64,000 nt of DNA from Perca fluviatilis (GCF_010015445.1 NC_053121.1:29058434-29122433), one strand, 5' to 3'. Positions 12,831 to 25,705 are shown, numbered from the stretch's first letter. The notes: generated by a model not told the origin, from the sequence alone. A program made the numbers and translations.

Positions 12831-14240
12831 TCAGCGTATTATATATAGCTTAATTATCCACAATGTAAGGTACATTATTAAAAAATAGTTGTACCATGTA
12901 GTCATGCACAAACTGAATTTGACTTGACTTTAAGCCCATTATTGGGACCATCTCTGAGGAAAGCTAGCTGAGATGTTGATACAGCAAGAGGGAAGACATT
13001 GATGATTTCAACAAGTTTTTCATTTATTTGGCAAAAAAAGGAGAATGTGTTTTGTCATCTACAGGAACTTATGTGCCTTTTTAGCACACAAAGATTAAAA
13101 TATTACAGAATATCAATTGAAATAACTTTTATAACATTAACAAACTGCCAACTTCAGTGTAGCTCTTGCCAAAAATGTATTCCTTAAAACGAGAGAGGAA
13201 CTCTTAAAGGTCCGTCTTTTGAATAAGTCAGAATATGTTACACATAAAAAAGCTGCGTTTTTTTGTTTTTTGTATAGTTCTTTAAAAGCAAACTTGTTTT
13301 GGGGAGAATAAAATTACTCTGGGCTGAGTTTTCCCAGTAACCTTACCTAAAAGGCTCAGGATGCTGCAAATGTTGGTAAAATATGAAAATAGTTGGTGGA
13401 TTTAAGACAAAAAATAACAATTTATTGAATAAATCAAATTTGAACATGTCTGTCAGTGGCCAGTTGATCTTTAGCCTACAGTGTTTCCTGGCCTGGCCTG
13501 GGCTGGGACACAAATTTATACGGTTTGATAAAGTAGTTATTAGACTTTAACTTATCACTGCACTTACAATAACGAGCGTAGCTGTCCTCAATTTAGGTCA
13601 TCATGTACGTCTCATCTCTGTTTTTTCCTGCATTCAACAAGCCGACAGGATTGGAACAGCAGCCGCTTCAGCGGCGTTTAGAGTGAAAAAAAGTTCCAGC
13701 GTACATTGATGTTAAAATGTATACAGGTTGGCAGGATGGTATAAAATGTTTTGCACGGTCTTTTGCTGTACGTTTTGTTGATAACTTGTCCACACCTCTT
13801 CTTTCGCGCGAAAGGGAAACACACTGTCTGAGGTCTCATAGGGTCTCATACGGGGCTACATTTCGCATGCGTTGACAAATGTGTTTACCTTTCCTTCCTT
13901 CCTTCCCTTCTTACAAAATAGCCCTACTTTTAGTTTACTGATTGATACAAATTTTGAGCTTGCAAATTTAAAACTATTAAGGAAGACAGCTTGAATGAAG
14001 CAGAGGTGGGAGGAACAAGCAACTAGCAGGGCTGAGTGTGACAGGTTGAGGCAACTAGCAGACATGGTCCAATTTATATTTATGTCAAAGCTTCACAGTA
14101 ATATATGGCTTATAAAAGTTAGGTGTGGTCAAGCTAGATTAATTACTCCTTGCAGAACGTGTGCTCTGATCATCAAGCATCCATGGACACAAATTGTGAT
14201 GATGTGGTGGTGGCAATATGGTGAAAGGTAGAAACTACCT
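12831..14240. other. Unassigned; possible hAT interior, no gene
   Basis: No coding exon recognised. CpG content rises around 13600-13870 compared with the flanks, as in the bodies of several transposons here, so some of it may belong to the hAT that begins at 12707. Confidence 0.35.
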
Positions 14241-14917
14241 GCGAGCACTGTGAGAGTCTTGTTCTTTGACTTCTCCAGTGCTTTCAACACCATCTGTCCG
14301 GCTCTACTGGGTGAGAAGATGACTGCGATGCAGGTGGAGGCCCCCATCGTATCCTGGATTGTTGATTACCTGACGGGCAGACCACAGTACGTACGCCTAA
14401 AGAACTGTGTGTCTGACCAACCCGGTAGGGTGGTCAGCAATACTGGGGCTCCACAGGGGACTGTCCTCTCTCCCTTCCTCTTCACCCTCTTCACCTCGGA
14501 CTTCAACTGTGTGGATAATGTCTCACACCCTCTCTACGACACACTGGCCCAGCAGAGGAGCACCTTCAGCAGAAGACTCCTCTCACCCAGATGCACCACA
14601 GAGCGCCACAGGAAATCTTTCCTGCCTGTGGTCATTAAACTTTACAACACCTCCCTCAGAGAGTCACACACCCCCTCTCTGTAATCATCTCATCTCAAAC
14701 ATAGACAATCACTTCTCTTTTTTATTGCACTATTTGCACATTAACACTGTACATTTCATATTTTATATATTATTACTGTAGATTTGTTTTTATTATATAT
14801 GTTAAAAGTCTTGATAATATATGTTGTTTTTATTTGTTGTTTGTATACCTGGAGTGGTAACGAAAATAATTTTCCCCTGGGATTATTAAAGTATTTCTGA
14901 TTCTGATTCTGATTATT
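14241..14917 (+). pseudogene. Internally deleted LINE reverse transcriptase (CR1/L2/Rex1-like) with 3' tail
   Basis: The frame 14250-14684 carries reverse-transcriptase motifs of the Jockey superfamily: FFDFSSAFNTI near its start (palm motif A), then WIVDYLTGRPQYVRL, then GAPQGTVLSPFLFTL (motif B). It then jumps to a C-terminal block, RKSFLPVVIKLYN, that normally ends ORF2. The motif C region with the catalytic aspartate pair is deleted between them, as are everything upstream of motif A and any endonuclease. Downstream, CCCCTGGGATTATTAAAG and repeated TTCTGA units (14874-14917) are the typical 3' tail of such elements. It is a dead, 5'-truncated copy. CR1, L2 or Rex1 cannot be settled from this fragment. 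Confidence 0.85.
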
Positions 14918-15073
14918 ACTAATGGCTCTTTTCAGGAATGCTCCCATTTGAAAACCCAGTCACATACATTCTCATCTAGGATGTTTGGTATCCAGTACAA
15001 CTACAGTTTTTTTCTGTTGGATACTGAGCAGCTCCAGTGAAGCAGAGGCCCTTAAGTGCCTTCTTTCACCTTG

Positions 15074-15216
<143 letters not shown>

Positions 15217-15632
15217 ATTCTTGGACAGGGGCCATAGGATATGTGAGACTGAAGGTTGATGGTCCAGTGCTCCTGCCCAGGAAACAGCCTTCCTCTCAAT
15301 CACCTTATTCAAAGTGCTGTAAGCTTGTTAGGTGCAGTATTGCTCCTCTCAGTCTAATTTCCTGCATGACATAGTCTTGTTTGTTTCATTGCCTTTGGTC
15401 CATTGGCCATTTACCTATCAGCATTTCCAGCCAGCCATAGTGTACTGTATTTACCAGTGCAGGGCTTCTTCACATAAGAGTTACAATGGGAATCTATTTT
15501 GCTGGTAAAAAAAACCCTAACATGTCTATTCTTATAAATCTATCCTATTAAAAAATAGCATGCCCATGTTTTCCGATGTGCTGATGTAAATGTTGACAAC
15601 TTCAATCTGCATCATTGCTTCATTTTTCCATC
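15217..15632. other. Intergenic, no gene seen
   Basis: Unique sequence between the microsatellite and the TTAA element. No exon or repeat recognised. Confidence 0.5.
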
Positions 15633-16210
15633 TTAAAGCTTCTGTAGGTAAGATTGTGAAGATCCAGGACTTTGCCAACAAATTTGAACATCAACAACTT
15701 CTCAGTCCCTCCCCCCTTTCTGCTGCAGCCCAAACCGTCTCCTAAGCCCCTCCCACACAAGGGAGTTTGACAGAACTGCCAGCATGTCAGACAGACAACA
15801 TTTTCAATAACTAAACACTAACACAATGTTAACTTTACTCACCAACAGTAAAACGATGCTAACTAGCAGGCTAGCGTTAGCCCTTTCAGCATCATATCAG
15901 ACCGACCACTGTGCAAACGTTACTATTATCCTCACCAATGTAGCTTTGTGGACTTTTGACTACTAATAACCAAGTGAAAGATAAATCATTCATGGTAATT
16001 ATGTTACCTGTCGAGAAGAAATGTGGCTACATCTGCATCATTCTTCAGATCTTTAAAATCCCAGAGCTCACGCCACCTCTGAAAAGCCACTCCAATATTC
16101 ACCGGAGTTTTGGGAAACCTTTCTGCAGCTCGTGCACGGGGAAGGGGGAGGGGAGAACGCTATATATGTGTGTACATGCCTGAGCAGCGATTCACAGGCA
16201 GATAGACAAG
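15633..16210 (-). mobile_element. TTAA element family A, truncated second copy
   Basis: It starts at TTAA followed by AGCTTCTGTAGGTAAG. It then matches the reverse complement of 22681 back to about 22105 with few differences, including AGGCTAGCGTTAGCC, TTTGTGGACTTTTGACTAC and the stretch around CTCGTGCACGGGGAAGG. The match stops near 16210, so one terminus (about 175 bp of the full-length copy) is missing. It has no coding capacity. The two copies lie in opposite orientation 6-7 kb apart. Confidence 0.85.
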
Positions 16211-17899
16211 ATAGGCAATTGTTCTACTAGCAGAATTAGTTTACAGTATGTTATAAAAAACAAAGCACTCCAGATTCTCCTATCACCGAAAGCCAGTACT
16301 CCATACAGATTTTTTTTTTAACTAACCCCAAGTATGTAGCCAGTACCCTTGCTATTTGAAGTTGAATTGCCCTCTCAGTAACTGTATCTCTACATAGCCA
16401 GATCCCTTACTGCTATTGACCTGCATCCCCACTCCTTTTTAACTGTGTTGTGATAAAATGTACCATGAAATATTTATTTTCCCTGCATTTCCACTTCTTC
16501 AAATCCAAGCTATCTTTCCCAGTCACACCTGCTGATCCAAGCCATTTTTTAGCCCTTGATTTAGCCCATAGTTTGTTCTGCCTAGTGCATAATATTCAGC
16601 AGGTTACAACCGCATCGCTGCACATTAAAGGTTGAGGTGGAGGGAACATAAAAACTGTCCTTTTGGCCATTGTAGGCAGCAGTGTTATGGGTGTTATTAT
16701 ACACCTTCTCAGCCCTGATCATCATCATCTGCTGCTGATATCGTTTGTAGAGATGTCTTAGAGGATTTATGTAGCGAGAAAAGGAGAAAAAGAGAGTGTA
16801 TATGTATAGCCACCTTTAGTGACATTTTAGAATACAAAAAGCTGATTGGGGTTGGCTTTCCTCATTTAGAATTCATTATTTGCCTTCAACACAACATAGT
16901 TACTGTCTTGAATTAGGTTAAGAATGTAGAGGTAATGTCTAAATTTAGGATACCCAAGAATATAAACAGGTTAAGAGTATGCATGTGTTTGTATACTATG
17001 AATGTATATGTGTGAAATATGTCAGGTGCAGTGATTGTATAATTCAGTAAGGGAGGATGGAAAAGGAGACAGGGGAGCACATACAGTAACTGTCAACCAG
17101 ACCACAGTTACACTGACCCTACTATATTTCAGCTGGCTATGCACTCAATACTCATATTCACATTTTATAGTTCTTATTTCTTTCTTTGTCCAAAACTCAC
17201 AAACACTGCTCAGACTCAAAGTTTGCATGAAGCCCCATATACACACAGATCACGGCATCCATAAATAATAGAGCACACATAAATTAAACATTGAAGTTGA
17301 GTTTGCGATAGCCGCTCACAGTTGGCGGACTAAGACGCCTCATTCTCCCCCTCCAAGACTTAATTAGAAGCCTTGCATTTCCTGTATGGAAAACAACAAA
17401 CAAACACAAGGGGAGGAAAGCCACAGGGAGTGCAGCCTTTGATTTACCACAATGCACTCTGTTGTTACAGTTTGCAATAATTGTGGGCTAAGTGAGAGGA
17501 CAAAGCCGGGAAGACGGGAAGATCTAATAGACACCTGTTTTCTGCCCTCTTTTATTCACCTCTGGTATCTTCAAAGGTTAGTTCACCCTGCCATCTCCCT
17601 ACAAGCCTCTAGTTCCTTCATGCATATCAGTTTGCATTTATAGAGGCTGTGCAGATGCAGCACAAATTGACTGATAACCTTAGTCAGTGCCAACATGGCC
17701 CAGTGGAGAGTTATTTGTGTGCAAACAATGTCCAAATACATAAATACCTGGAATGAAAAAGAAAAGTACTAGCTGTAATGTGGGTCTGTGTTCAGTGCTA
17801 TAACATGGGCCGCAACTAATGATTATGTTACTTATGAATCTATCAGTGATTGACATTTGATGAGTCTATGTGGGTGTCCTAATGTGATGTTTTTTTTGT
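16211..17899. other. Intergenic, no gene seen
   Basis: AT-rich unique sequence. Short frames (for example 17035-17268 plus) have no recognisable domain, and no bounded repeat was found. Confidence 0.5.
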
Positions 17900-17986
17900 A
17901 TAGGTGTTACATGTTTATGTTTTGTTGTGCTATGGAACATGAAAGAAGATGTGTGGAAATGATTATCCCTATGGGACAATAAAGAC
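17900..17986 (+). mobile_element. LINE 3' tail
   Basis: ATTATCCCTATGGGACAATA followed by AAAG and a simple repeat is the 3' end of a fish non-LTR element. Only the untranslated tail is recognisable, as expected of severe 5' truncation. The left limit is approximate. Confidence 0.55.
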
Positions 17987-18000
17987 TCTATCTATCTATG

Positions 18001-18055
<55 letters not shown>
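17987..18055. repeat. (TCTA)n microsatellite
   Basis: About 17 tetranucleotide units with one variant (ATCTATGTATC) at 17996-18004. It directly follows the LINE tail, so the array probably grew from the 3' repeat that these elements carry. Confidence 0.97.
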
Positions 18056-18975
18056 ATTTATCATTTGATCAGTTAATATATAAATTTATTTAAGTAATCA
18101 CATTTAATAAGCTATAATCTTGAAGGACTAGTAAAATGATTATCAAAATTGTACATTCATTTCTGATAGTAAACTAACAGATAATTCTAGTCTCGGGACT
18201 AGTTGTGCACATAAGTAAAAGTGAGGGGTCTGGTAAGTAGGCTATATGGATAAAATACTCTATCATTGTACATATAATTGTGTATTGCAAAATCTATATA
18301 AATTGTGATATTGTACATTTTCAAGAAAATCAATAGAAAAACTATTCATAATTAAAATGGCCAGATGAGGATGTCTGTTTATGTCTAATCCAAAACATTA
18401 AATACCTAAAATAACATGGCAAAATGTCTGACAGTTCACACATTTATATTGTCTCAAAATATACTTCAAATCATCGACACTGACTATAAATGGATAAATG
18501 ATTTTATGGTAAATTGAGCAACACATTGACATATATATCATATTTATGTACAGTACATTATTTTTTCACACTAAAATCAAGTTTTTTGCTACTATTTTAC
18601 TCCAAAGCACATGTTGATTCAAAAAGTCAGCTCAGGCTTAATGATCACAGTGTTTCCCTAAGTGTGCTGAAAGCCCTCTGCTATTGAAGTTGTGCAGATG
18701 TAGCTGTGCTCAGACTTCTCCATGTGAAACATACGACTCCTAAACACAAAACAAATTGTGAGATACAGATTATATGTTGTGTAGATAAACAACTAAAGGT
18801 TAATGTTCTGCACGCCACTTTCATGTTTGTCATGTGTAAAGGCCACATAACAGTTGTGGTACGTCTGGACAAGGAAAGCAAATTGTTTTGGACTAGATTT
18901 GCATAATTCATGTTCTTGCATTCAAAGACACCATGCTCATTATAATATAATATAATATATCCATTATTTGCCAAG
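18056..18975. other. Intergenic, no gene seen
   Basis: AT-rich unique sequence without recognisable coding exons. Confidence 0.5.
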
Positions 18976-19055
18976 TACATTTTACACGTACAAATGTAAT
19001 TTCCCCATTGGGGTTCAATAAAGAGTATAAATTAATTAAATTAAATTAATTAATT
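18976..19055 (+). mobile_element. LINE 3' tail
   Basis: AATTTCCCCATTGGGGTTCA followed by ATAAAGAGTATAAATTAATT and repeated AATTAAATT units is the 3' end of a fish non-LTR element. No ORF part is present upstream. Confidence 0.55.
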
Positions 19056-19088
19056 TGTATCCTCTGCATTTAAGTTAACCAATCCTAA

Positions 19089-19200
19089 CTAAATAGGAGC
19101 AGTGGGCAGAAATAGTCTGGCGCCAGGGGACCAACTCCAGTTGTAATGCCAGTAAAGGCCCTGCCCCGACCGAGGATTGAACCCAGTAGCAGTGCCTACT
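19089..19200. repeat. Dispersed fish repeat fragment
   Basis: AGCAGTGGGCAGAAATAG, GGCGCCAGGGGACCAACTCC and GAGGATTGAACCCAGTAGCA follow the order of a common teleost repeat with a tRNA-like GATTGAACCC segment. Probably related to the copies at 12262 and 61541. Boundaries are approximate. Confidence 0.5.
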
Positions 19201-20352
19201 TGCTGTGACTTGCACTCATTTTCTATAATGTGATGACTCCTTTTAGTATGATGATGCACTAAAAATACAAATCTGACTTTTTGCATAGCCTTTTGGTGCA
19301 GGAGTCAGAGGTTTTTGTAATTCAACCTGTGATCTTCCTGATATAACACGATCCATCTAACCAGGACACAAAAGTACATGTCCTTTTGCTAGCTCATTCT
19401 TAATTATGGCTTTTGTGATATTGAGACTGACATTTAAGATCCCTTCACATCTGTGTTTTTGTGGAAGACCTGAATGAGACCCATCTGGTCTAAGTAGGGC
19501 ACCAGGGATGACAGTGCGTTAATTTGTTCTCTCAGAGATGAGAGCCGCCGTGTTACAGAGATGATGATGATGATGGCGCTCCCAGTCACGTTCACTCACT
19601 TAGCAAACCTTGTCTACTCTTGATCATGCTTGACAGCAACAAAAGGGGTGAATATTCTCTAATCAAGGCCAAAAATTCTGATCACTGCTGGCATTTCCCT
19701 AATCAGCCAATAATAGCATTTTGAGGACAGTGTCAGTGGATAATGGAAGGTTAGCCATCCTAAACAATAAGAGATGATGAGTTTCTTTCAAAAATGGCAA
19801 ATCCACCCTCTGAAAGATGTGACACCTGCTCTAAAAATACCGGTGGCACATTTATTGGCATCAGGGCACTGGGCGAACTCTTGAACACCTGAGGTAGCCT
19901 GATGAGAACTGAAAGAATACTGTAAAGCCTCACCATATTCAAGTCTGATGGGTATCTAGTTTGTTAAGGGGAGATGGAATGCACATAGAGACAGAGCTCA
20001 TCATGTAAACTCTGAAAGCCACGTCCACCGCAGGGGAAAACAATCAGCCACAATAAGCAACTAAGGGCTGAAATGCTAACAAAGTGCCTGTAGCTAGCTA
20101 AAAACATCAGATTTAAGCAATTCAAATAATTATGTTAGCAACCTATGTCTACCAGAGAGGACAAGTTAGCTGTTAGTAAGCTAATGTTAGCTATGTATTA
20201 GCAAGCTAAGGCACTTGCAAACATAATACTGCATAGCTCTCAGATTTATACACATTCCACTAGTTGCACACTGTGTACAAAATGCTTTAGCTTAACTTAC
20301 AAATACGTATATATTTAGCCTAAAACTGGTCTATATCTACAACGTTCAACTC
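19201..20352. other. Intergenic; 19500-19780 resembles conserved non-coding DNA
   Basis: No gene. The segment around 19500-19780 is non-repetitive with balanced composition and several TAATC/GATTA cores. This is an impression of texture, not proof of conservation. The 20030-20300 part is rich in TTAGC/GCTAA, a texture also seen inside fish DNA transposons. Confidence 0.35.
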
Positions 20353-20655
20353 CCAGGATTGCTCCAGTGCCACCAGAAATTCCGCCGGATGTCCCTCTTT
20401 TCGGCCGAATGTCCATCACCTTGCGCTTTTTTTGTGTTGGCATTTTAAACTCCGGTGGATTTATGAGAACTACTCCTCAGATCTCTGCAGGGTAAATCCA
20501 GACAGCTAGCTAGACTATCTGTCCAATCTGAGTTTTCTGTTGCACGCCTAAAACAACTTTTGAACGTACACATGTTCCACCAAAACAAGTTCCTTCCATT
20601 TTGCAGCGGCACCGTGGCTCCGTCCGGCGCTTAGCGCTGCCCATGATCGTGACCA
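20353..20655 (-). repeat. Dispersed fish repeat, 3' part, reverse orientation
   Basis: CCAGGATTGCTCCAGTGCCA at the left edge, GACAGCTAGCTAGACTATCT in the middle, and GCAGCGGCACCGTGGCTCCG with GGCGCTTAGCGCTGCC at the right are parts of the same family as 4362-4600, read backwards. The overlap is the reverse complement of 4489-4580. This copy keeps the half that the other lacks, so together they cover most of the family. Confidence 0.65.
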
Positions 20656-21835
20656 CACACGGCAGCTTTTAGGCATTTTTCTGTTATTTGCTTGCAGATG
20701 GAATTGATAAGAAGCCACCTTAACACAATACAAGTCAATGGAGAGTGGAAAGTTGTTTCCCTCTCCGGTGGGGGCAGGACTTAAATGTGCTCTGTCTCTT
20801 TGATAATGAACCCTACATTATACTGTATATACCAAGTAGCAAGTTAAGAGAACTGCTGTCATAGCAACCTGTCCTGTGGTATGTAATACAGTATTCATGT
20901 TATTGTGTCCCTACTCCCAAATTATTAAAAAAATTGAATCATAAAATACTAGATAGAACTTGATATAATGCAGTTCCACACAACAACAATACAACATAAT
21001 TTGGCAATTGGCAGACTTGAAATGATGTTTTTAAAGAAGGTTTGAGAAAATAATGATGAATTAATAAACTTGGTGAAGATATGACTCTATTACCAAGAAT
21101 AATGAGGCATGTGGGCAGCACAGCAATTATAATACACAAGATGAATGCTATGTGTTTTCCATTCCCATGAATGTCTTACTAAAATAAAAAATAAAAAATG
21201 CATCCACAAAGACCAAATGTCCACCTCATAATAAAATAGAAAAAAAGTTTAATATCTACTCAGACACAAGAATTATAATTACTGACATTTCACAGTAATC
21301 ACTATGAAATAAAACAATGGCAAATTCCAGCACATATACATTTCTCTTATTTCCTATGTATCATCTCCCCTGCATGCTTTACTAAATTACATTCGTCCTA
21401 GAATCAAGAGGGTGCCTTTACCTTTAAACTACAAGAAAGGAGACCCGTGAAAAAAAATCATCTCCATGATAACTCGGGACTAGATACAGTGCAGTGAATT
21501 GAGCATCCTTGCTGGTTTATCCCTGTCTTCTATCTGCAGTGAGCAGGCTTTCCTCTCCAAACCAGTCTTCTTACTGTCTTCTCCCTTTAAAACAGCAGCC
21601 AGGCTTTTCGTTACGTCTCAGTGTGCTGTCTGAGCCTACCTCTTTCAGAGAGATTATTTTTCCCTGTCATATCTCAAAGTGAGCAGCCAGATCTAATAAT
21701 ACCATATCGAATTGATGTTGGGAGAAAATGTAGCATTTCATTGGAGAAAAAACAACAAATAAAAAGAAACAAATCATGTCCTGAAAATGTCAGCACTAGA
21801 ATCTCTATACCCTCTGTATAAACACGTAACCATAA
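20656..21835. other. Intergenic, no gene seen
   Basis: Unique AT-rich sequence without a recognisable exon or bounded repeat. Confidence 0.5.
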
Positions 21836-22890
21836 TTAAAGGGATACGCCACTGTTTGTTGAAATAGGGCTTATCACGGTCTCCCGTAGCTGTAGGTAGG
21901 TGGGCCAACGCATTTTTTGTGCATGCATTTAAAGATGCAGTAGGTAAGTCTTATAAAACTAACTTTCTGTCATGTTCCAGTAGAACTACATGAATTATGT
22001 AAAAAAAAAAAAAAAAAGACAGCTCCTCTGGCACCTCCTACAGCCTGTAGTGCCATAGGCAAAAAATCCACCGCTCCCAGTTGATTTTCTCCAATCAGGG
22101 CCACAAGGGTGGTCTATCTGCCTGTCAATCACTGCTCAGGCACACGCATATATAGCGTTCTCCCCTCCCCCCTCCCTGCGCACGAGCTGCAGAAAAGTTT
22201 TCCAAAACTCCGTGAATAATGGAGTGGCTTTTCAGAGGTGGCGTGGCTGCAGGATTTTAAAGATCTGAAGAACGATGCAGATGTAGCCACATTTCCTCTC
22301 AACAGGTAACATAATTACCATGAGTGATTTATCTTTCACTTGGTTATTAGTAGTCAAAAGTCCACAAAGCTACATTGGTGAGGATGATAGTAACATTTGC
22401 ACAGTGGTCGGTCTGATGTGATGCTGAAATGGCTAACGCTAGCCTGCTAGTTAGCATTGTTTTACTGTTGGTGAGTAAAGTTAACGTTGTGTTAGTGTTT
22501 TAGTTATTGAAAATGTTGTCTGTCTGACATGCCGGCAGTTCTGTCAAACTCCCTTGTGTGGGAGGGGCTTAGGAGACGGTTTGGGCTGCAGCAGAAAGGG
22601 AGGAGGGACTGAGAAGTTGTCGATGTTCAAATTTGTTGGCAAAGTCCTGGCTCTTCACAATCTTACCTACTGCAGCTTTAACACTGGCAGCGACGCCGCT
22701 AGTTAGCTTAGCATAGTGAATGGAATCCTATGTTGCCGGTTAGCATGTTGTGAGTAAAAGTCAGCCAACAAAACACAAAAAAACAACCTAATTACTTGCA
22801 CTGAGACAAAAAATGTGTTGGCCCACCTATCTACAGCTAGGAGGGACCGTGATAAGCCCTATTTCAACAAACGGTGGCGTATTCCTTTAA
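21836..22890. mobile_element. TTAA element family B (host of a nested element)
   Basis: TTAA at 21836-21839 and 22887-22890 flank termini AGGGATACGCCAC and its counterpart GGTGGCGTATTCCT. The inverted repeats extend about 80 bp (AAATAGGGCTTATCACGG against CCGTGATAAGCCCTATTT, then GGTGGGCCAACGCAT against TGTGTTGGCCCACC). It has no coding capacity. The interior is interrupted by family A (21929-22681). Without that, the element is about 300 bp, a classic TTAA-duplicating MITE. Confidence 0.88.
21929..22681. mobile_element. TTAA element family A, full-length, nested in family B
   Basis: TTAA at 21929-21932 and 22678-22681. Termini are AGATGCAGTAGGTAAG and CTTACCTACTGCAGCT, inverted repeats with a perfect 16-bp match. 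About 750 bp, non-coding, with a 16-A tract near 22001-22017 and GCTAACGCTAGCCTGCTAGTTAGC in the middle. It lies inside the family B element, so it inserted later. A truncated copy is at 15633-16210. Confidence 0.9.
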
Positions 22891-23196
22891 ATACGTGTTT
22901 TTTGTTCAACTTCACAGGGAATAAAGTGTGGCAGGTGACAATTTTGAGAGCTGAGAGCGCATGTGGAAGAAACACACCTCATTGCGATAAGGGCCAGGTG
23001 GTGTGTTTACTTTTGAACTCCACTTTCTCTGAGAAACTCAACTTTTGCCAGACATGACAACAGACGATAACACCAGAGAAAGGACTGATTTAAGAAGGTG
23101 GAACGTGAGGAATGTTTAGGTCAATACAAAATGAAGCTAATGGTAAGTAACATGCCTTGACTGATGTGTGACGATGTGTATGTTTTCTATACACAG
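22891..23196. other. Short spacer between TTAA elements
   Basis: No gene or repeat recognised. It separates two TTAA elements by only about 300 bp. Confidence 0.5.
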
Positions 23197-24125
23197 TTAA
23201 AGTGATGGTTCGGAGTAATTTCACCCTAGGGTCCTTTGCACCATGACCTCGAGCCAAACACCCACCCAGAAGCTTTTTTCACCTGGGTCTAACATTGGGA
23301 GAGTTAGCGTAGAGTAGCGTTAGCCGCTGAATAGCTTAGCGCAGAGGCTAATGGATCCGAAGTGTCTCTTAACATTACCCCACTAATAATGCCCGAAATG
23401 ATACCAACGGTCTACACTAGTACATATAGGTTATGCACTCATAAGACGATGGATTGTAAAGTTTGTAAGTACACCAGAAGGTTATGTAAAGAACACCTTG
23501 CCTGCCGGCTTCTGCTCTCTGCTGTTGTTGTTGCTGCTGTAAGACGATGTGCTTAGGGACATCTACAAATTACAACAACCGAAAGAGATGCAACAAAAAT
23601 ATTTTTAATTTAACTTATTTTTGAAAGTAAGTGCTGTAGTATAACTAGCAGGAGACAAGTAATAATTGAGGTAAGTTTGGAGACATTACCTTATTTAATC
23701 ATTAAATTAATAAATATTTTTGTTGCATCTCTTTTCGGTGTTGTAATTTGTAGATGTCCCTAAGCACTCTTACTGCCCGGTAGTAACAGCAGCAGCAGCA
23801 GCAGAGAGCAGAAGCCAGCAGGCAAGTGTTATTTACATAAACTTCTGGTGTACTTACAAATTTTACAATCCATCGTTTTATGAGTGCATAACCTATTTGT
23901 ACTACTGTAGACGTTTGGTATCATTTCGGGCATTATTAGTGGGGTAATGTTAAGAGACACTTCGGAAACATTAGCCTCTGCGCTAAGCTATTCAGCTGAT
24001 AACGCTACGCTACGCTAACGCTCCCAATGTTCGACCAAGGTGAAAAAAGCTTCTGGGGGGGTGTTTGGCTCGAGATCATGGTGCAAAGGACCCTAGGGTG
24101 AAATTACTCCGAACCATCACTTTAA
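23197..24125. mobile_element. TTAA element family C, long palindrome
   Basis: TTAA at 23197-23200 and 24122-24125. Termini are AGTGATGGTTCGGAGTAA and its reverse complement. The two arms (about 23201-23610 and 23715-24121) are imperfect inverted repeats along their whole length, around a unique core of about 100 bp, so a single strand could fold into a hairpin of about 400 bp. Arm-specific differences include a (GTT/GCT)n tract at 23520-23540 and (CAG)n at 23787-23803. A second copy is at 36855-37526. No transposase. Confidence 0.9.
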
Positions 24126-25697
24126 TGTTACTGCAGAATTAAACCCTCTTACACATGTTATTAACCCCTAGATTCATTTTGCGCTGGAATTGTCCATTAA
24201 CCCATCAAGTCTGAGGTTGCAAAACCTCACCTTAGTGATTCCGCAATTTGCCACAAGTCGGTTTATAGAGACGTTTATACAATTTAGCCAGCTAAAATGG
24301 TCACAGTTCTTTGCAATGGAAACAATACACATGAAAATGGCTATATTGGAACTATGTGTGTATATGCTATGTTGATTTGACACGATTCCTAACTAGGGTT
24401 GGGTTACTGCAAATTAATTTCATACAGTTTAATAAAGGTGATGTTATTAAATAAGATTATTCAATAATAATCTGTCCATTCATTTTTCATTCACTATACT
24501 GTAACTGTAACCAGCCAAATTGACACAGGGTTGGACAAAGTTGCCCGTTTTCGAAAAATGCCCACTGCTTCAAGTCCTTATAATGCTGTCATGAAACAGG
24601 GTTTTTAACTACAGTTTCAATACTTAAGAAGGAAAAGACAATAGTAGTCCAAGATTCAATATTTGCTTCATTTGAGAATTAGAAAAAAAAAGAAAAGAAA
24701 ATTCTTAATATGTAATTACAACCTCTGGTTTTAGCTTGTGGTATTGACTGCCACGAAAACGTAGCCCCCTTGATGCAACCTGCAGAAACTTCCACACAGT
24801 GGTTCATAATTTAACTACACTCCCTTCTGAGTTTTGTTTTCCCCCTTTCTTTTGAATTGATTAGAGATGTTACAGTTTACAAGGCAATTGGATTTAACAA
24901 GACTTTAGTACAAACAACAGCAGCTGGATGATCAGCCTGTGCACCCAGACGTATGTGAAGTTGAGAACAAACACATCAAACTTTGCCTTAATAAAGCCCT
25001 CTTTGAAGGAACACAACATCTTGATTTAGATGCAAAACACAATCCCATGCTCGGCTGGCTCCTCCCATGAGGGGCCGGGAGATTAAGATTTAATGGTGAT
25101 ACTGAAGGAACGACACTATCTGTTTGCAGCCTCCCGTCTCTTCGCACAACACCTCTGTTGCTTTTCTATCTCTTTCTCTCCTCCAAACACAGATGCAGAC
25201 ACACTTGCCTACACAGTCATGCGTAGACTCAAGTTTGAGCACACAGACATACACACAAGTATGTGTGCACTCCTGACAGATGCCTGCACACACTTTTTAC
25301 ACTCTTACAGAAATTTAGATAATCACACATGTAATCTCAAATCTTACAGAAGCTTGGCTACTGGCAGATGAAGTCAACTGTAGTTTGACTTGAAATGAAA
25401 ACACTTGTCAAGATGATATTTTTTGTTGCATGATGCATGAATTCTGGAGTTGGCTTTAGAAAAGATGGATCTGCACTCAACATGCCTGGCAAAACAAACA
25501 TGCCTGAAGGAAATGCAGTGTTCTGTGCTGTTGAACAGTGTAATGCACAGTGCGGATTTTAAGACCATTTTAATTAGATCATATGTGACGTATAAGACTG
25601 GCAATACTGCCTTTCATGCATTTAACAGCATCTATATCCACAGTCAATATATACTGCCAAACTAAGTTGCTGCATTAGAACAACAATTTAGTCTCTA
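24126..25697. other. Intergenic, no gene seen
   Basis: Unique AT-rich sequence. Short frames on both strands around 24932-25371 have no recognisable domain. Confidence 0.5.
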
Positions 25698-25705
25698 GTC
25701 TTTAG

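Noticed and set aside
21836..24125. piggyBac assignment for the TTAA elements
   Set aside because: TTAA fits, but the CCY start of piggyBac ends is absent in all of them. Kolobok-type is preferred but not proven.
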